Below, in pieces: positions 45,904-57,201 of a stretch of DNA of 64,000 nucleotides. The DNA is from Candidatus Pelagibacter sp. (GTDB taxonomy: Bacteria > Pseudomonadota > Alphaproteobacteria > Pelagibacterales > Pelagibacteraceae): NCBI GenBank assembly GCA_028404615.1, contig JAOOBT010000004.1, forward strand, positions 17,501 to 81,500. Direction: 5' to 3'. The notes below the pieces were generated by a model, which did not search any database, had not been told where the DNA came from, and saw only the letters and a list, made by a program, of their open reading frames with translations. Position 1 is the stretch's first letter; each line of letters opens with the position of its first letter. Both the position numbers and the translations under genes were made by a program.

Positions 45904-46929
45904 TTAAATTTTTTTTAAAAATTTTGTTATCGCATTATGCTCCTCTTTAGGTGAGAACATATTTGATAATTTTTTTCTTTGGCTAGATGATTTTTTTAAA
46001 AAATTTTCTAACTTCAAATTAGATAAAATTAGTTTACAGAAATTTTTAATTTCCGAGGATTTTACTTCAGTAAAAATTGGTTTTTTCCAATATTCTTTTC
46101 CTCCCTCACCTGTGTAACCAATTACCTTATTTCCTGATATAGCTGCTTCAACTGGAGGAAGCGGTAAACCTTCAAGTTCAGAAAAAGCTAAAAAAATTTT
46201 TGATTCTGCAAGATTTTTATAAACTTCTTTTTCGGTGAGATTTATTAATGGTTTAATTTTCCATTTTTTTGGAAGATAGTTTTTTAAAAAAGATATAACT
46301 AACTCACTGTGTCGTCTCAGTTTTCTCGGCATATAAGTAATTACATTTTTCTTTTTTGTTTTTCTAAATTTTTTAAAATCAATAGAGTATTTAACATCAA
46401 TAATTTTCTTTTTTTCATTTGGGTAGGCCAATGAAACGCACTCTTTAATATCTTTTGAATAACTCAAAATAAATTTACATTTTTTATAAGCTAAGTTTAA
46501 TTTAGCAGCATTATTAGTTGGAAATATTGAATAACCATTTTGAACAAATATGGCATAAGGTATTTTTTCTTTAATAAAAAATTCAGCTGCAAAATGAGCA
46601 AACATTTCAGGTAAAATTACAAAATCTTTTTGTTTATCAAAGACTAAGTCATTTTTTACTTTTACTTTTATATTAAACCATGAAAAAAAATAATTTTTTT
46701 TCACTGTTAAGTCTTTAAAATTCCATCCAGAATGTTTAATCTTTTTTAAACTACCACTAAATTTTTTGTTTAAGGAATTTAAAATTTTTCCTATCTTCTT
46801 TTTTTTAACATGAACTATTGAAGAAGAATATCTTTTAAGAGAATTTATATAATTTGAATATTGATAAATTACCTTTCCTCCACCTGAAGCGCCTTTTTGT
46901 GCGTCAATTAAAAATATAATATTTTTCAT
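45904..46929 (-). CDS. Glycosyltransferase, GT-B type
   Basis: The 341-residue protein starts [24 protein letters not shown], a GT4-like N-terminus, and has the C-terminal sugar-nucleotide motif [29 protein letters not shown] (about 246-274). It is rich in Lys, Asn and Phe. With the methyltransferase and second glycosyltransferase upstream, it forms a small surface-polysaccharide cassette after lepA. Acceptor and sugar are unknown. Confidence 0.85.
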   Translation of the reverse strand: MKNIIFLIDAQKGASGGGKVIYQYSNYINSLKRYSSSIVHVKKKKIGKILNSLNKKFSGSLKKIKHSGWNFKDLTVKKNYFFSWFNIKVKVKNDLVFDKQKDFVILPEMFAHFAAEFFIKEKIPYAIFVQNGYSIFPTNNAAKLNLAYKKCKFILSYSKDIKECVSLAYPNEKKKIIDVKYSIDFKKFRKTKKKNVITYMPRKLRRHSELVISFLKNYLPKKWKIKPLINLTEKEVYKNLAESKIFLAFSELEGLPLPPVEAAISGNKVIGYTGEGGKEYWKKPIFTEVKSSEIKNFCKLILSNLKLENFLKKSSSQRKKLSNMFSPKEEHNAITKFLKKI

Positions 46930-47747
46930 TTTTTAATTAATAATAAAATTTTTTCATTTTTCCAACTAGCTGTAAAATTATTTATATGCGAGGTATCTAT
47001 GAAAGTGACATAAGAAAAAAATTTTAAAATATGCTTTATCTTTTCATGATATTTTTTTTCCTCATAGCCTTTTCGAAATTTATAAATGTCCTCTATCACT
47101 AAAATTCCCCCTGGTTTTAAAAATTTATAAGTACTTAAAATTATATTAATTTGATGATTAAACAAATGTGTACTGTCATCAATAATTATATCATATTTTT
47201 TTTTTGTTTTTTTAAATTGCGATGTGATGATTTTTTTGTGACTCACATCAATATAATGGTAACGAACATTTTTAAGTTTATCTCTTGTAGCTAAATTTAT
47301 TTTATTTTTATCTATTTCAAAACAATCAATACTTGCTTTTTTAAAATACTCTCTCCACATTTTTGTTGAAGCATTTTTTTCAATACCTATTTCAGCAACT
47401 GAACAATTTTTATTTATTAAATGATAAAAAAGTAAATTATATAAACTTGTATATCCGCTTCTATGACCATCTAAATTTATTCCAGATTTATTTGTGTAAA
47501 ATTTCCTTCCTAATTTACAAAGATTTGTTTCATCTAAAGAGCTATCAAATACTATTTTTCCAAGCTTTCCAGAGTTTTTTCTAAAAACAAATCTTCTAGT
47601 TTTTTTTGAGAATTCGAAATTGAACTGCTCATTAATTTCCAATGCTGGTAGAATTTTAAAATTTGTCTTCTTGAAAATTAGGTTTAAGATTTTTGTTAAC
47701 GTAAATAATAAGAATTTTAAAACATATCTAATTTTTTTTTTTATCAT
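46926..47747 (-). CDS. Class I SAM-dependent methyltransferase
   Basis: The 273-residue protein begins with a hydrophobic/basic stretch, and its core has SVAEIGIEKNASTKMWREYF, a glycine-poor motif I variant, then CFEIDKNKINLA, YDIIIDDSTHLFNHQINII and LKPGGILVIEDIY. This DDSTH form resembles methyltransferases of the cephalosporin-hydroxylase/macrocin-O-methyltransferase type in sugar pathways. It overlaps the next glycosyltransferase by 4 nt, so it probably methylates a glycan. Confidence 0.82.
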   Translation of the reverse strand: MIKKKIRYVLKFLLFTLTKILNLIFKKTNFKILPALEINEQFNFEFSKKTRRFVFRKNSGKLGKIVFDSSLDETNLCKLGRKFYTNKSGINLDGHRSGYTSLYNLLFYHLINKNCSVAEIGIEKNASTKMWREYFKKASIDCFEIDKNKINLATRDKLKNVRYHYIDVSHKKIITSQFKKTKKKYDIIIDDSTHLFNHQINIILSTYKFLKPGGILVIEDIYKFRKGYEEKKYHEKIKHILKFFSYVTFIDTSHINNFTASWKNEKILLLIKK

Positions 47748-47765
47748 AGTTTTTATTAAAGTTTA

Positions 47766-48788
47766 CTAATCAAAACTTAAAATATTTCTACCTAAATTTT
47801 CAATAAACTCTTTATAGACCGGTAATTTATTCTTTCTTAATTCTTTTTGAATTTTTTTATAATTCTTTTTAATTCCATTTAATGTAGCAAAAAAATTTAT
47901 AAAATTTCTTTTTGATACAAATATTCCCTTTTTATCACCTATAACATGTTTAATATCGTCAAACACAATTACCGGGCGTCTTCTTGCTAAAGCTTCAAGA
48001 ATAACTTGAGGGTGACCCTCTGTAAAAGACGGTAATACAAATATATTATGATCATCGTAAAATTTCATTAGTTTTAGTTTGCTTGTCTGAGTTTTATATA
48101 TCTTTACATTGCTTTGGTTAAGGTAACTCTCCGTTCCCTTTTCTGCTCCAACCACTGTAAGAGATATATTCTTCTTATTCTTAATCAAGTTTAGTAAAGA
48201 GAAAATTCCTTTTTCTACTTTAAATCTTCCCACATATAATAATTTAAAATTTTTTACTTCTAAATTTTTTGGTTGTCTCAACCAAGTTGAGTCTAATTGA
48301 GAGGGACTAACAATTTTTCCTTTTTTTCCTCTTAAAATATATTCTCTACAGCTGATCAAATTAGAGATTGAACAAGTAATATTAAACATAAAGTGATAAA
48401 TCAAAGGTCCAATTTTTCCAAATATGGCTTTGTATTCACCATAGCCGTCACTTCTTAAATATAAAGTTGGTTTTTTTCCAAATAACCTTAAAAATATAGA
48501 ACACATAAAAGTGTAAGGCGTTATAGAAATAACTAAATATTTTGCATCTGCCATCTTTGAAGCCTCGATAGCGGAAAAAATATAAGAAAAAATATTGTTG
48601 TATATCTTAATTTTTTTAATTTTTATTTCGTGAGATCTACTTATTTTAGATTTTCTACCAAATAAATTGACCTCAAATTCTTTGTTTAAACCTTCAGGAG
48701 TAGTTTTTAGATCAATATTATCACAACAAAACTTTCCATCTTGAGATGAAATACTTTCGTTGGAAAAAATGAACAATTTTTTTTTCAT
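47766..48788 (-). CDS. Family 4 glycosyltransferase
   Basis: A 340-residue GT-B enzyme with LLYVGRFKVEKGIFSLL (the nucleotide-binding turn) and SFTEGHPQVILEALARRRPVIVFDD with the E-x7-E motif. Its ATG overlaps the stop of lepA by 1 nt (TAATG), so it is translated from the lepA message. It presumably acts on surface glycan in the cytoplasm side of the membrane. Confidence 0.88.
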   Translation of the reverse strand: MKKKLFIFSNESISSQDGKFCCDNIDLKTTPEGLNKEFEVNLFGRKSKISRSHEIKIKKIKIYNNIFSYIFSAIEASKMADAKYLVISITPYTFMCSIFLRLFGKKPTLYLRSDGYGEYKAIFGKIGPLIYHFMFNITCSISNLISCREYILRGKKGKIVSPSQLDSTWLRQPKNLEVKNFKLLYVGRFKVEKGIFSLLNLIKNKKNISLTVVGAEKGTESYLNQSNVKIYKTQTSKLKLMKFYDDHNIFVLPSFTEGHPQVILEALARRRPVIVFDDIKHVIGDKKGIFVSKRNFINFFATLNGIKKNYKKIQKELRKNKLPVYKEFIENLGRNILSFD

Positions 48789-50596
48789 TATGTATCCTTG
48801 TTTATTTTTAAAACACCAATAAATGCCTCTTGGGGTATTTCAACCTTTCCGAATTGTTTGGATCTCGCTTTTCCCTTTTTTTGTTTCTCTAAAAGTTTTC
48901 TTTTACGGTCTGTGGCTCCGCCTCCATGTATTTTTGTTAAAACATCTTTTTTAAATCCTTTGATAGACTCTCGAGCAATTATTTTTCCTCCAATTGCAGC
49001 TTGAACTGGTATCATAAAGTTATGTCGTGGGATTAGATCTTTCAATTTTTCGCAAACTTGTCGTCCTGTGGTTTGAGCAAAATCTTTATGTATGATCATT
49101 GCTAAAGCATCAACTGGTTCAGCATTAACAAGAATGCCTAATTTAACTAAATCTCCTTCACGATAACTTGAAATTTCATAATCAAAACTCGCATAGCCGC
49201 TAGATACAGATTTTAGTTTGTCGTTAAAATCAAAAACAACTTCATTTAATGGTAAATCATATGACAGCACTGCTCTCTTACCTGAATAAGCTAAGTTAGT
49301 TTGAACGCCTCTTTTATCCTGACAGATTTTAATAATCGATCCTAGATACTCATCTGGAGTTATAATTGTAGATTTAATCCAGGGTTCTTCTATTTTTTCA
49401 ATTTGAGATGGATCGGGCATATTAGATGGATTTTGTAAATCTAAAACTTCTCCTTTAGTTGTGTGAACTTTATATATAACTCCAGGTGTTGTAGTGATTA
49501 AATTAACATCAAATTCTCTCTCTAGTCTCTCTGTGATAATTTCAAGATGTAGCAAACCTAGAAAACCACATCTAAATCCTAAACCTAAGGCGCTTGAGGA
49601 CTCTGGCTCAAATGAAAAACTAGCATCATTAAGTTTTAATTTTGCCAGCCCATCTTTTAGTTTTTGATATTCAGAACTATCTACTGGAAAAAGTCCACAA
49701 AACACAACTGGTTTACTTGGTTTAAAGCCTGGCAAAGGTTTGTCAATTGGAGCGCTGGCATCACATATTGTATCTCCAACTTTTGTTTCTGATAGAGATT
49801 TGATGCCGGTAATTATAAATCCAATCTCACCTGAACCTAATTCACCAATATCATTTGGTTTTGGAGTAAATACACCAACTTTTTCTACCATATATTCTTG
49901 GTTATTTGACATTAATTTTATTTTCATATTTTTTTGAAGTTTTCCATTAATTACTCTTACTAAAATGACTACTCCAAGGTAACTATCATACCAACTATCA
50001 ACCAACAGACACTTCAATTTGTCACCAACTATTCCTTTTGGAGCAGGTAATTTGTTAATTATGGTCTCTAAAATTTCATCTATACCTTCACCAGTTTTAC
50101 CAGAGCAAGGAATAGCATTAGTTGTCTCAATACCAACAACATCTTCGATTTCTTTTTTTGTTTTTTCAATATCGGACGCGGGTAAGTCAATTTTATTTAA
50201 AATTGGTATTACTTCATGATTAATTTCTAGCGCCTGATAAACATTTGCTAAAGTTTGCGCTTCAACTCCTTGAGTGCTATCAACAATTAATAAAGATCCT
50301 TCACATGCGGATAATGATCGACTAACTTCATAACCAAAATCTACGTGACCAGGAGTATCTATTATATTCAAAATATAATCCTTGCCGTCTTTGGCCTTAT
50401 AATTAAGTTTAACAGTTTGAGCTTTGATCGTAATACCTCTTTCTCTCTCAATGTCCATCGAGTCTAAAACTTGCTGTTTCATTTCACGATCAGTTAGGCC
50501 ACCACATTTATGAATTATTCGATCAGCAATAGTCGATTTGCCGTGATCAATATGCGCAATTATTGAGAAATTACGTATTCTTTTTATATCTGACAT
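48788..50596 (-). CDS. lepA: Elongation factor 4 (LepA)
   Basis: LepA is a ribosome-associated GTPase linked to initiation and back-translocation. The 602-residue protein has G1 AHIDHGKST (near 15), G3 DTPGHVDF, G4 NKIDLP and the LepA C-terminal block [20 protein letters not shown] near the end. It overlaps pheT by 1 nt and the downstream glycosyltransferase by 1 nt. Confidence 0.97.
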   Translation of the reverse strand: MSDIKRIRNFSIIAHIDHGKSTIADRIIHKCGGLTDREMKQQVLDSMDIERERGITIKAQTVKLNYKAKDGKDYILNIIDTPGHVDFGYEVSRSLSACEGSLLIVDSTQGVEAQTLANVYQALEINHEVIPILNKIDLPASDIEKTKKEIEDVVGIETTNAIPCSGKTGEGIDEILETIINKLPAPKGIVGDKLKCLLVDSWYDSYLGVVILVRVINGKLQKNMKIKLMSNNQEYMVEKVGVFTPKPNDIGELGSGEIGFIITGIKSLSETKVGDTICDASAPIDKPLPGFKPSKPVVFCGLFPVDSSEYQKLKDGLAKLKLNDASFSFEPESSSALGLGFRCGFLGLLHLEIITERLEREFDVNLITTTPGVIYKVHTTKGEVLDLQNPSNMPDPSQIEKIEEPWIKSTIITPDEYLGSIIKICQDKRGVQTNLAYSGKRAVLSYDLPLNEVVFDFNDKLKSVSSGYASFDYEISSYREGDLVKLGILVNAEPVDALAMIIHKDFAQTTGRQVCEKLKDLIPRHNFMIPVQAAIGGKIIARESIKGFKKDVLTKIHGGGATDRKRKLLEKQKKGKARSKQFGKVEIPQEAFIGVLKINKDT

Positions 50597-52998
50597 TAAG
50601 ACCTAATTGTAGCACCAGTTTTTTCACTGACCGTATCAATAATTCTTTTACTAATTTGTTCTAAATCGTTTTCGGTAAGAGTTTTATCAATAGCTTGTAG
50701 TGTGACGTTAATTGCAACTGATTTTTTATCTTTTGGAATATTATCACCTTGATAAACATCGAAAGTGGTTACGCTTTGAATAAGTGTCTCATCTACCTCT
50801 CTTATAATTTTTTCTAGTGCACCAATTTTAAAAATTTTATCAATAACAAATGCAAAATCTCTCTCTGATTTTTGGTAATCTGAAGCCTTAAAACTTTTTT
50901 TTGTTTGTCTTAATTTTTTATTTGGCTCAGGAATATTCTTTAAAAATATTTCAAATCCAAAAATATTTTTATCTTTAAAGTCCATGCTCTTTGTAATCGC
51001 AGGATGGATTTCACCAAAATAAGCTAAGTGCGGACCTTTCTCAGATTTTAATGTCACAGATCCTGAGCGTCCGGGGTGATAACTATTTTTTGTATTATCA
51101 CTTACAAAAAGATTTTTTTCTTCAATACCAAGTTCGATTAAAGTTTTGATCACATCACTTTTAATATCAAAAACATCAATATTTCTCTCTTTGTCCAACC
51201 AACTTTTTCTATTAACTCTTCCAGATTTTAACCCTCCAACAACTATTTGTTGTTCTCCTGGATTTTTTCCGAAAAATGTAGGCCCTATTTCAAACAAAGA
51301 CAAATCTTCGTATCCTCTATCTTGATTTCTTTTTAAATAAATTGATAAATTTGAGAAAATCGAACGTCTTAAAACATTTAAATCTGAAGAAATTGGATTA
51401 TATAAAGAAATTTCTTTTTCACCTTTTGAAAATTGCTTTTCAACTTTTGAGTCTGAAAAAGACCAAGTGACTATTTCCATATAACCTTTTGAGGCTAATG
51501 ATCTTTGTGATAAGTGAAAAAGTTTTTGTTTAAAATTTAATGTATCCTGACTTCTATTTCTCTCGGGTTCAATTAATTGAATGTGTTTAAAACCTTTTAT
51601 CCTAATCAATTCTTCAATTAAATCTTCATCTAGACTTACATCTGGCCTCCAACTTGGTACTTCTACTTTAATACTGCTTTTACTTTTTTTACATTTAAAC
51701 CCTAAAGAACCTAGAATTTTACTAATTTCATCAGCAGTCATTGGAATGCCAATTAATTTCTTAAATTTATCAATCTGAAAATTAATAATTTTATTTTTTT
51801 GCTTATTTTTTCCAGTAATTTGAAATTTACTTATCTGTCCTCCACAAATTTTCAAAATTAATTCTGTCGCCCGTTCTAGTCCTTCTGTTACTGAATTAGG
51901 ATCAATACCTCTTTCGAATCTGTATTTCGCGTCAGTATTAATATTAAGAACTCTTGCAGTTTTTCTAATTGAAGAAGGACTGAAATAAGCTGCCTCTAAA
52001 AGGATATTTTTTGTCTCTAACTCCGTAGAGGTAGAAGTGCCCCCCACAATTCCGCCTAAACCTAGAACCCTTGATTTATCAGAAATCACGCACATTCCTT
52101 TTTTTAATTTGTATTTTTTATTATCTAATGCCTCAAAAACTTCCCCATCCCTTGCATTTCTGACTATAATCTCTTTATCTATTTTATCTGCATCATATGC
52201 ATGTAAAGGTCTATTTAGATCGAACATTACATAATTAGTTATATCTACTACTGCAGAAATAGGTTTTAATCCTAATGCAATTAATTTATTTTTAAGCCAG
52301 TCGGGACTTTCTCTATTAGTAATATTTTTAATATAGCAGCTGCCAAATATTTCACATCCTTGATCTTTTTCTTTAGTTATAGAAGTTTTAATTAGATGCT
52401 TTACCTCTTGTTTAAGTTTTCTCTTTTTAATTTGAATTAATTTGCCAACTCCAGCTGAAGATAGGTCTCTTGCAATCCCCCTTACTCCAAGGCAGTCAGC
52501 ACGATTTGGGGTGACTGAAATATCAATAACTTTTTGTGAATTTTTTTTAAAATAACTTTTGCCTATTTCCTTTTCTCTATTTTTAAGTTCAATTATACCT
52601 TCACTATCATCAGATAGATTTAGTTCACTCTCAGAACATAACATTCCGCTTGATTCTACGCCCCTTATCTTAGCTACCTTTAATTCGAAATTTGTTTTGG
52701 GTATTACAGCACCTGGAGGCGCATAAATTGTGATAAGACCCTCTCTTGCATTTGGTGCTCCGCAAACTACTTTTAAGATTTCTTTTCCACCAATTGTAAC
52801 ATCGCATACTTTTAATTTATCAGCATTTGGATGTTTTTCTGCTTTTAAAACTTTTGCGATTTTAAACTTGCTCATCTCTCCCGAATTTTCTTTTACTTCT
52901 TCAACTTCTAGCCCTATGCTTGTAAGTTGGTTAATGATTTCACTTTCTTTGGCTGTTGTTTTGAGATGTTCTTTTAGCCACGGAATGGTAATAATCAT
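50596..52998 (-). CDS. pheT: Phenylalanyl-tRNA synthetase beta subunit
   Basis: The 800-residue beta chain has the N-terminal tRNA-binding (EMAP-like) domain (about 38-150, KVCDVTIG and [11 protein letters not shown]), B3/B4 editing domain, B5 domain and the C-terminal anticodon-binding fold. It works as alpha2beta2 with PheS. The start overlaps the pheS stop by 4 nt (ATGA). Length is usual. Confidence 0.97.
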   Translation of the reverse strand: MIITIPWLKEHLKTTAKESEIINQLTSIGLEVEEVKENSGEMSKFKIAKVLKAEKHPNADKLKVCDVTIGGKEILKVVCGAPNAREGLITIYAPPGAVIPKTNFELKVAKIRGVESSGMLCSESELNLSDDSEGIIELKNREKEIGKSYFKKNSQKVIDISVTPNRADCLGVRGIARDLSSAGVGKLIQIKKRKLKQEVKHLIKTSITKEKDQGCEIFGSCYIKNITNRESPDWLKNKLIALGLKPISAVVDITNYVMFDLNRPLHAYDADKIDKEIIVRNARDGEVFEALDNKKYKLKKGMCVISDKSRVLGLGGIVGGTSTSTELETKNILLEAAYFSPSSIRKTARVLNINTDAKYRFERGIDPNSVTEGLERATELILKICGGQISKFQITGKNKQKNKIINFQIDKFKKLIGIPMTADEISKILGSLGFKCKKSKSSIKVEVPSWRPDVSLDEDLIEELIRIKGFKHIQLIEPERNRSQDTLNFKQKLFHLSQRSLASKGYMEIVTWSFSDSKVEKQFSKGEKEISLYNPISSDLNVLRRSIFSNLSIYLKRNQDRGYEDLSLFEIGPTFFGKNPGEQQIVVGGLKSGRVNRKSWLDKERNIDVFDIKSDVIKTLIELGIEEKNLFVSDNTKNSYHPGRSGSVTLKSEKGPHLAYFGEIHPAITKSMDFKDKNIFGFEIFLKNIPEPNKKLRQTKKSFKASDYQKSERDFAFVIDKIFKIGALEKIIREVDETLIQSVTTFDVYQGDNIPKDKKSVAINVTLQAIDKTLTENDLEQISKRIIDTVSEKTGATIRS

Positions 52999-54062
52999 TT
53001 GCTTAATCCTCTATAATTTGTAGGAACATCAAGTGGATCAAAGCCGAAATGACTTAACCATCTATAATCTGCTTCGAAGAAAGCCCTTAAATCATTTATT
53101 CCATATTTCAACATTGCTAAACGATCTATCCCTATACCGAAGGCAAATCCTTGATATTTTTTCGTATCGACTTTCACATTCCTCAAAACATTGGGATGAA
53201 CCATTCCACACCCTAAAACTTCTAACCATTTATCACCGTCGCCAATTACAATTTTTCCTTTTTCAATTTTATATCCAATATCAACTTCAGCTGATGGTTC
53301 AGTAAATGGGAAGTGACTAGGTCTAAATCTCATTTTAACATTTTTAACTTCGAAAAATTCTTTAATAAAATAGTCAAGACATCCCTTGAGATGTCCCATT
53401 GTTATACCTTTATCAATATGAAGACCTTCCAACTGATGAAACATCGGGGCATGAGTTTGATCACTGTCGCATCTGTAAGTTCTCCCCGGAACAATTATTT
53501 TATATGGAGGTTTACTTGATATCATTGTTCTAATTTGAACTGGTGAAGTATGTGTTCTTAGTAATAATTTTTTGTTTTCTTCTAAGTAAAAAGTATCATG
53601 CATATCTCTAGCCGGATGATCTTCTGGAGTATTTAATGCTGTAAAATTATTATACTCAGTTTCAACATCAGGACCCTCTGCAACAGAAAAGCCTATTTCT
53701 GAGAAGATTGAAGATATTTCGTCGATCACTTGTGAAACTGGATGAATCTTACCTTGTCGATATGGTCTGAAAGGTAAAGTAACGTCAACTTTTTCATTCT
53801 TTAACTTTTCATTGATTTCACTTATTTCAATTTCAATATTTTTTTGCTCAAGCTGTCTTGTTAAGTCTTCTTTAATTTTGTTTAAATTAGACGCAAACTT
53901 TTTTCTCTTTTCTGGATCCAAAGAACCTAAAGTTTTAAATTGTAGGGTAATTTGTCCATTTTTTCCAAAAAATTCAGTTTTGATATTTTGAAGATCGTCT
54001 ATTGTTTTTACGGAATCTATCTTTGCGTTAAAAACTGAACTTATTTTATCTAAATCACTCAT
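52995..54062 (-). CDS. pheS: Phenylalanyl-tRNA synthetase alpha subunit
   Basis: The 355-residue catalytic chain has the N-terminal coiled-coil (about 1-100) and the class II core with [50 protein letters not shown] and the motif 3 region [17 protein letters not shown]. It lies between rplT and pheT in the standard order. tRNA-Phe, its substrate, is at 15147. Confidence 0.97.
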   Translation of the reverse strand: MSDLDKISSVFNAKIDSVKTIDDLQNIKTEFFGKNGQITLQFKTLGSLDPEKRKKFASNLNKIKEDLTRQLEQKNIEIEISEINEKLKNEKVDVTLPFRPYRQGKIHPVSQVIDEISSIFSEIGFSVAEGPDVETEYNNFTALNTPEDHPARDMHDTFYLEENKKLLLRTHTSPVQIRTMISSKPPYKIIVPGRTYRCDSDQTHAPMFHQLEGLHIDKGITMGHLKGCLDYFIKEFFEVKNVKMRFRPSHFPFTEPSAEVDIGYKIEKGKIVIGDGDKWLEVLGCGMVHPNVLRNVKVDTKKYQGFAFGIGIDRLAMLKYGINDLRAFFEADYRWLSHFGFDPLDVPTNYRGLSK

Positions 54063-54110
54063 TAGGTAATTGATTTTTTATATTAAGTTGGGATTAAATC
54101 AAAGACCCTT

Positions 54111-54467
54111 TTAAGCTAGGGAGGATTGAACTTTTTTTACTACAGATTTAAATACTTCAGGGTTGTTATACGCAAGCTCTGCTAGAACTTTTCTATCTAA
54201 CTTAATTTTTGATTTGGCCAAACCATTGATAAACTTTGCATATGTTAAACCTTCTGCTCTAACTCCAGCGTTGATTCTTTGAATCCATAAAGATCTAAAC
54301 TCTCTCTTTTTGGCTTTTCTATCTCTGTAAGCATATTGCATTGCTTTTTCCATAGCTTGACGTGCTATTCGGATAGTATTTTTTCTTCTTCCTCTTTGGC
54401 CTTTAACTGATTTTAAAACTTTATTATGTTTTGCCCTACTAACTACTCCTCGTTTTGTTCTAGCCAT
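54111..54467 (-). CDS. rplT: 50S ribosomal protein L20
   Basis: The 118-residue basic protein starts [30 protein letters not shown], and continues with the L20 motif [24 protein letters not shown]. Length is ordinary. It follows rpmI by 1 nt in the infC-rpmI-rplT group. Confidence 0.98.
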   Translation of the reverse strand: MARTKRGVVSRAKHNKVLKSVKGQRGRRKNTIRIARQAMEKAMQYAYRDRKAKKREFRSLWIQRINAGVRAEGLTYAKFINGLAKSKIKLDRKVLAELAYNNPEVFKSVVKKVQSSLA

Positions 54468-54468
54468 A

Positions 54469-54675
54469 TTATCCTCTTAAGTTATATGGCATATACGATT
54501 TGACAATTTTAGTATCTTGTTTTGTCATAATTGTAGTGCCTCTTTGCTTTCTTATTTGCGAATTGGTTCGCTTAATCATTCCATGTCTTTTACCAGCTTG
54601 AGGCATTTTAATTTTTCCTGAAGCAGTAAATCTAAATCTTTTTTTTGCTGAGCTTTTTGTTTTAAGTTTTGGCAT
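54469..54675 (-). CDS. rpmI: 50S ribosomal protein L35
   Basis: The 68-residue protein reads [20 protein letters not shown] and continues in L35 form to the end. A 60-nt gap separates it from infC, one of the few real gaps in this operon, and it contains a -10-like CTATAT. Confidence 0.97.
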   Translation of the reverse strand: MPKLKTKSSAKKRFRFTASGKIKMPQAGKRHGMIKRTNSQIRKQRGTTIMTKQDTKIVKSYMPYNLRG

Positions 54676-54691
54676 AAAATATTTCGGACTT

Positions 54692-54697
54692 ATATAG
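54692..54697 (-). promoter_or_regulatory. Candidate internal -10 upstream of rpmI
   Basis: CTATAT (54697-54692) lies 17 nt before the rpmI ATG. A CTTGTA box is upstream, but only 15 nt away, so the fit is poor. In many bacteria rpmI-rplT is controlled separately from infC, which makes the spot worth noting. Confidence 0.25.
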
Positions 54698-54735
54698 GCA
54701 TTAATTAGTCTTTACAAGATGCTATTATTGATAAT

Positions 54736-55281
54736 TTAAAGAGGTTGAATAATCATCACCATCTGTCTGCCTTCAAATTTAGGCTTACTTTCTATTTTTG
54801 CAACATCTTTAGTCTCGTCTATAATTTTATCCATCAAATCTTTACCTAGGTCAGTATGTTGCATTTCTCTACCTTTAAATTTTACTGTAAATTTTACTTT
54901 ATTGCCTTTCGATATAAATTTTTTAGCATTCTTAATTTTAAAATTGTAGTCATGAGTTTCTGTGCCTGGTCTTAACTTGATTTCTTTAAGAGAAACGGTC
55001 TTTTGTTTTTTCTTGGCTTGATTGGCTTTTTTCTGCAAATCATATTTGTATTTTCCCATATCCATAATTTTACAAACTGGTGGATTGGCGTTTGGTGAGA
55101 TTTCAATTAAATCTAAACCCTCCTGTTTTGCAAGTTCAATTGCTTTATTAAGTGGCATAGTTCCGAGATTGCCACCTTCACTTCCAATAACTTGAACATC
55201 AAGAGCTCTAATTCTCTCGTTGGCCTTTGGACCTTGAGGTTTACTTCTTCTCTGAAAATAATTGGGTTTAAAGTTTGACAC
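54736..55281 (-). CDS. infC: Translation initiation factor IF-3
   Basis: The 181-residue protein has the IF-3 N-domain ERIRALDVQVIGSEGGNLGTMPLNKAIELA, the LDLIEISPNANPPVCKIMDMGKYKY linker and the C-domain KFTVKFKGREMQHTDLG. The start is GTG at 55281, directly after the thrS stop (TAAGTG). E. coli infC uses the rare AUU start for self-control; here a GTG with no clear Shine-Dalgarno may play the same part. Confidence 0.94.
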   Translation of the reverse strand: MSNFKPNYFQRRSKPQGPKANERIRALDVQVIGSEGGNLGTMPLNKAIELAKQEGLDLIEISPNANPPVCKIMDMGKYKYDLQKKANQAKKKQKTVSLKEIKLRPGTETHDYNFKIKNAKKFISKGNKVKFTVKFKGREMQHTDLGKDLMDKIIDETKDVAKIESKPKFEGRQMVMIIQPL

Positions 55282-57201
55282 TTAATTTAAAGGCAACTTA
55301 TTTGAAGCAAGCATATTTTTAATAAGATCTTCTCTTTTCACAATTTCTTGTTTATCAGAACCTAGTTTTCTGACGGTAACAGTATTTTCTTTAACTTCTT
55401 TTTTTCCACAAACAATTATATAAGGCACTTTGGCTAAAGAGTGCTCTCTTACTTTATAATTTATTTTTTCGTTTCTTAAATCCATTTCACATTTTATACC
55501 CTCTTTAAAAAGATCTTCAAATAACTTTTTTACATAATCATTGTTCTCTTCAGCTATGGGGCACACAACAGCTTGTGCTGGTGAGAGCCAAAATGGTAAC
55601 TTACCAGCATAATTTTCAATTAATATTCCAATAAATCTTTCTAAAGAACCAAATAATGCTCTGTGTAACATCACAGGAACTTTTTTGCTGCCGTCTTTTG
55701 CAACATACGTTGCTCCTAATCTACCAGGTAAATTAAGATCAACTTGTAAAGTTCCACATTGCCAATCTCTACCGATTGCATCTCGCAAAACAAATTCAAT
55801 CTTTGGTCCATAAAAAGCTCCCTCGCCTTTGTTGATTGTGTATTCAAGTTTAGATTGTTTAATCGCAGCCAAAAGCGCTGCTTCCGATTTGTCCCAAACA
55901 CTATCATCACCAACTCTTTTTTCAGGCCTATCAGAATATTTTAAAACTACATTTTCAAAACCTAGGTCTTTATAAATTCTTAAAATCAAATTTGTAACTG
56001 ATAAGGACTCTTCAGTGATTTGGTCCTCTGTGCAAAATATATGTGCATCATCTTGAGTAAATGCTCTTACTCTTAATAATCCATGTAAGGCTCCTGATGG
56101 TTCGTATCTATGCACTTTTCCAAACTCAGATAACTTTAGCGGCAAGTCTCTATAACTTTTTAAACCTTGATTAAAAACCTGTACACAACCAGGACAGTTC
56201 ATTGGTTTTACAGCAAATGTTTTTTCATCTGGCGTTTCAGAGGTAAACATATGCTCTCCAAATTTATCCCAGTGTCCAGATTTTTCCCAGAGTGTTTTGT
56301 CTAACAACTCAGGGGTATTAATTTCTTTATATCCTGCGAGTCTTTGTTTGGCTCGCATATATTCAACTAATCTTTGGAATAATAACCAGCCCTTCTCATG
56401 CCAAAATACAGCACCAGGACTTTCTTCTCTGAAATGAAACAAATCCATCTCCTTACCAAGTTTTCTATGGTCTCTTTTTTCAGCCTCTTCTAAGCGGTGT
56501 AAATAATCTTCAAGATCTTTTTTAGTACTCCAGCAAGTTCCATAGATTCTTTGAAGCATCTCATTATTGGAGTCACCTCGCCAATAAGCTCCTGATACTT
56601 TTGTAAGCTTAAAAGCTTTCCCGATTTTACCGGATGAAGCCAAATGTGGCCCTCTACATAAATCATGCCAAGTGTCTCCATGGTGATAAACAGATAGCTC
56701 TTCATTTTTTGGTATACTCTCAATAATTTCAGCTTTGTATTTTTCTCCAATTTTTTTAAAGTGAGATATTGCCTTATCCCTCTTCCAAACTTCCCTTCTA
56801 GTTTTCACATCTCTATCAATTATTTCCGACATTTTTTTTTCTATATTATCTAAGTCATCGCTTGTGAAAGGTTCTTTTCTTGCAAAATCATAATAAAAAC
56901 CATTTTCTATAACAGGCCCTATTGTAACTTGGGTACCAGGATATAATTCCTGTACAGCCATTGCCATTATATGAGCCGCATCGTGCCTTATAACTTCCAG
57001 ACCTTCCTTATCTTTTGATGTAATAATTTTAACTTTAGAGTCCTCAATGATCTCATGACTTAAATCTTTTAGCTCTCCATTAACTTCCATGATTAATGCT
57101 GATTTCTCTAGTGACTTGCTAATTTTTTTTGTTAATTCAAATCCACTGATAGACTTTGCAAAAGGGATTTGTTTTCCGTCTAATAATTGAATTTTGGGCA
57201 T
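55282..57201 (-). CDS. thrS: Threonyl-tRNA synthetase
   Basis: The 639-residue enzyme has the N-terminal TGS domain (1-60), the editing domain with HDAAHIMAMAVQELYP, and the class II core with KPMNCPGCVQVF (zinc Cys), RVRAFTQDDAHIFC and the anticodon-binding tail starting PFWLSPAQAVVCPI. It is first of the translation genes here but second in the run: a glycosyltransferase gene is directly upstream, overlapping by 1 nt. Confidence 0.97.
   Translation of the reverse strand: MPKIQLLDGKQIPFAKSISGFELTKKISKSLEKSALIMEVNGELKDLSHEIIEDSKVKIITSKDKEGLEVIRHDAAHIMAMAVQELYPGTQVTIGPVIENGFYYDFARKEPFTSDDLDNIEKKMSEIIDRDVKTRREVWKRDKAISHFKKIGEKYKAEIIESIPKNEELSVYHHGDTWHDLCRGPHLASSGKIGKAFKLTKVSGAYWRGDSNNEMLQRIYGTCWSTKKDLEDYLHRLEEAEKRDHRKLGKEMDLFHFREESPGAVFWHEKGWLLFQRLVEYMRAKQRLAGYKEINTPELLDKTLWEKSGHWDKFGEHMFTSETPDEKTFAVKPMNCPGCVQVFNQGLKSYRDLPLKLSEFGKVHRYEPSGALHGLLRVRAFTQDDAHIFCTEDQITEESLSVTNLILRIYKDLGFENVVLKYSDRPEKRVGDDSVWDKSEAALLAAIKQSKLEYTINKGEGAFYGPKIEFVLRDAIGRDWQCGTLQVDLNLPGRLGATYVAKDGSKKVPVMLHRALFGSLERFIGILIENYAGKLPFWLSPAQAVVCPIAEENNDYVKKLFEDLFKEGIKCEMDLRNEKINYKVREHSLAKVPYIIVCGKKEVKENTVTVRKLGSDKQEIVKREDLIKNMLASNKLPLN

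Noticed and set aside
45795..48788. Genomic island integrated at tRNA-Ser
   Set aside because: The glycosyltransferase block is on the 5' side of the tRNA, no integrase is present and no repeat of the tRNA 3' end was seen.
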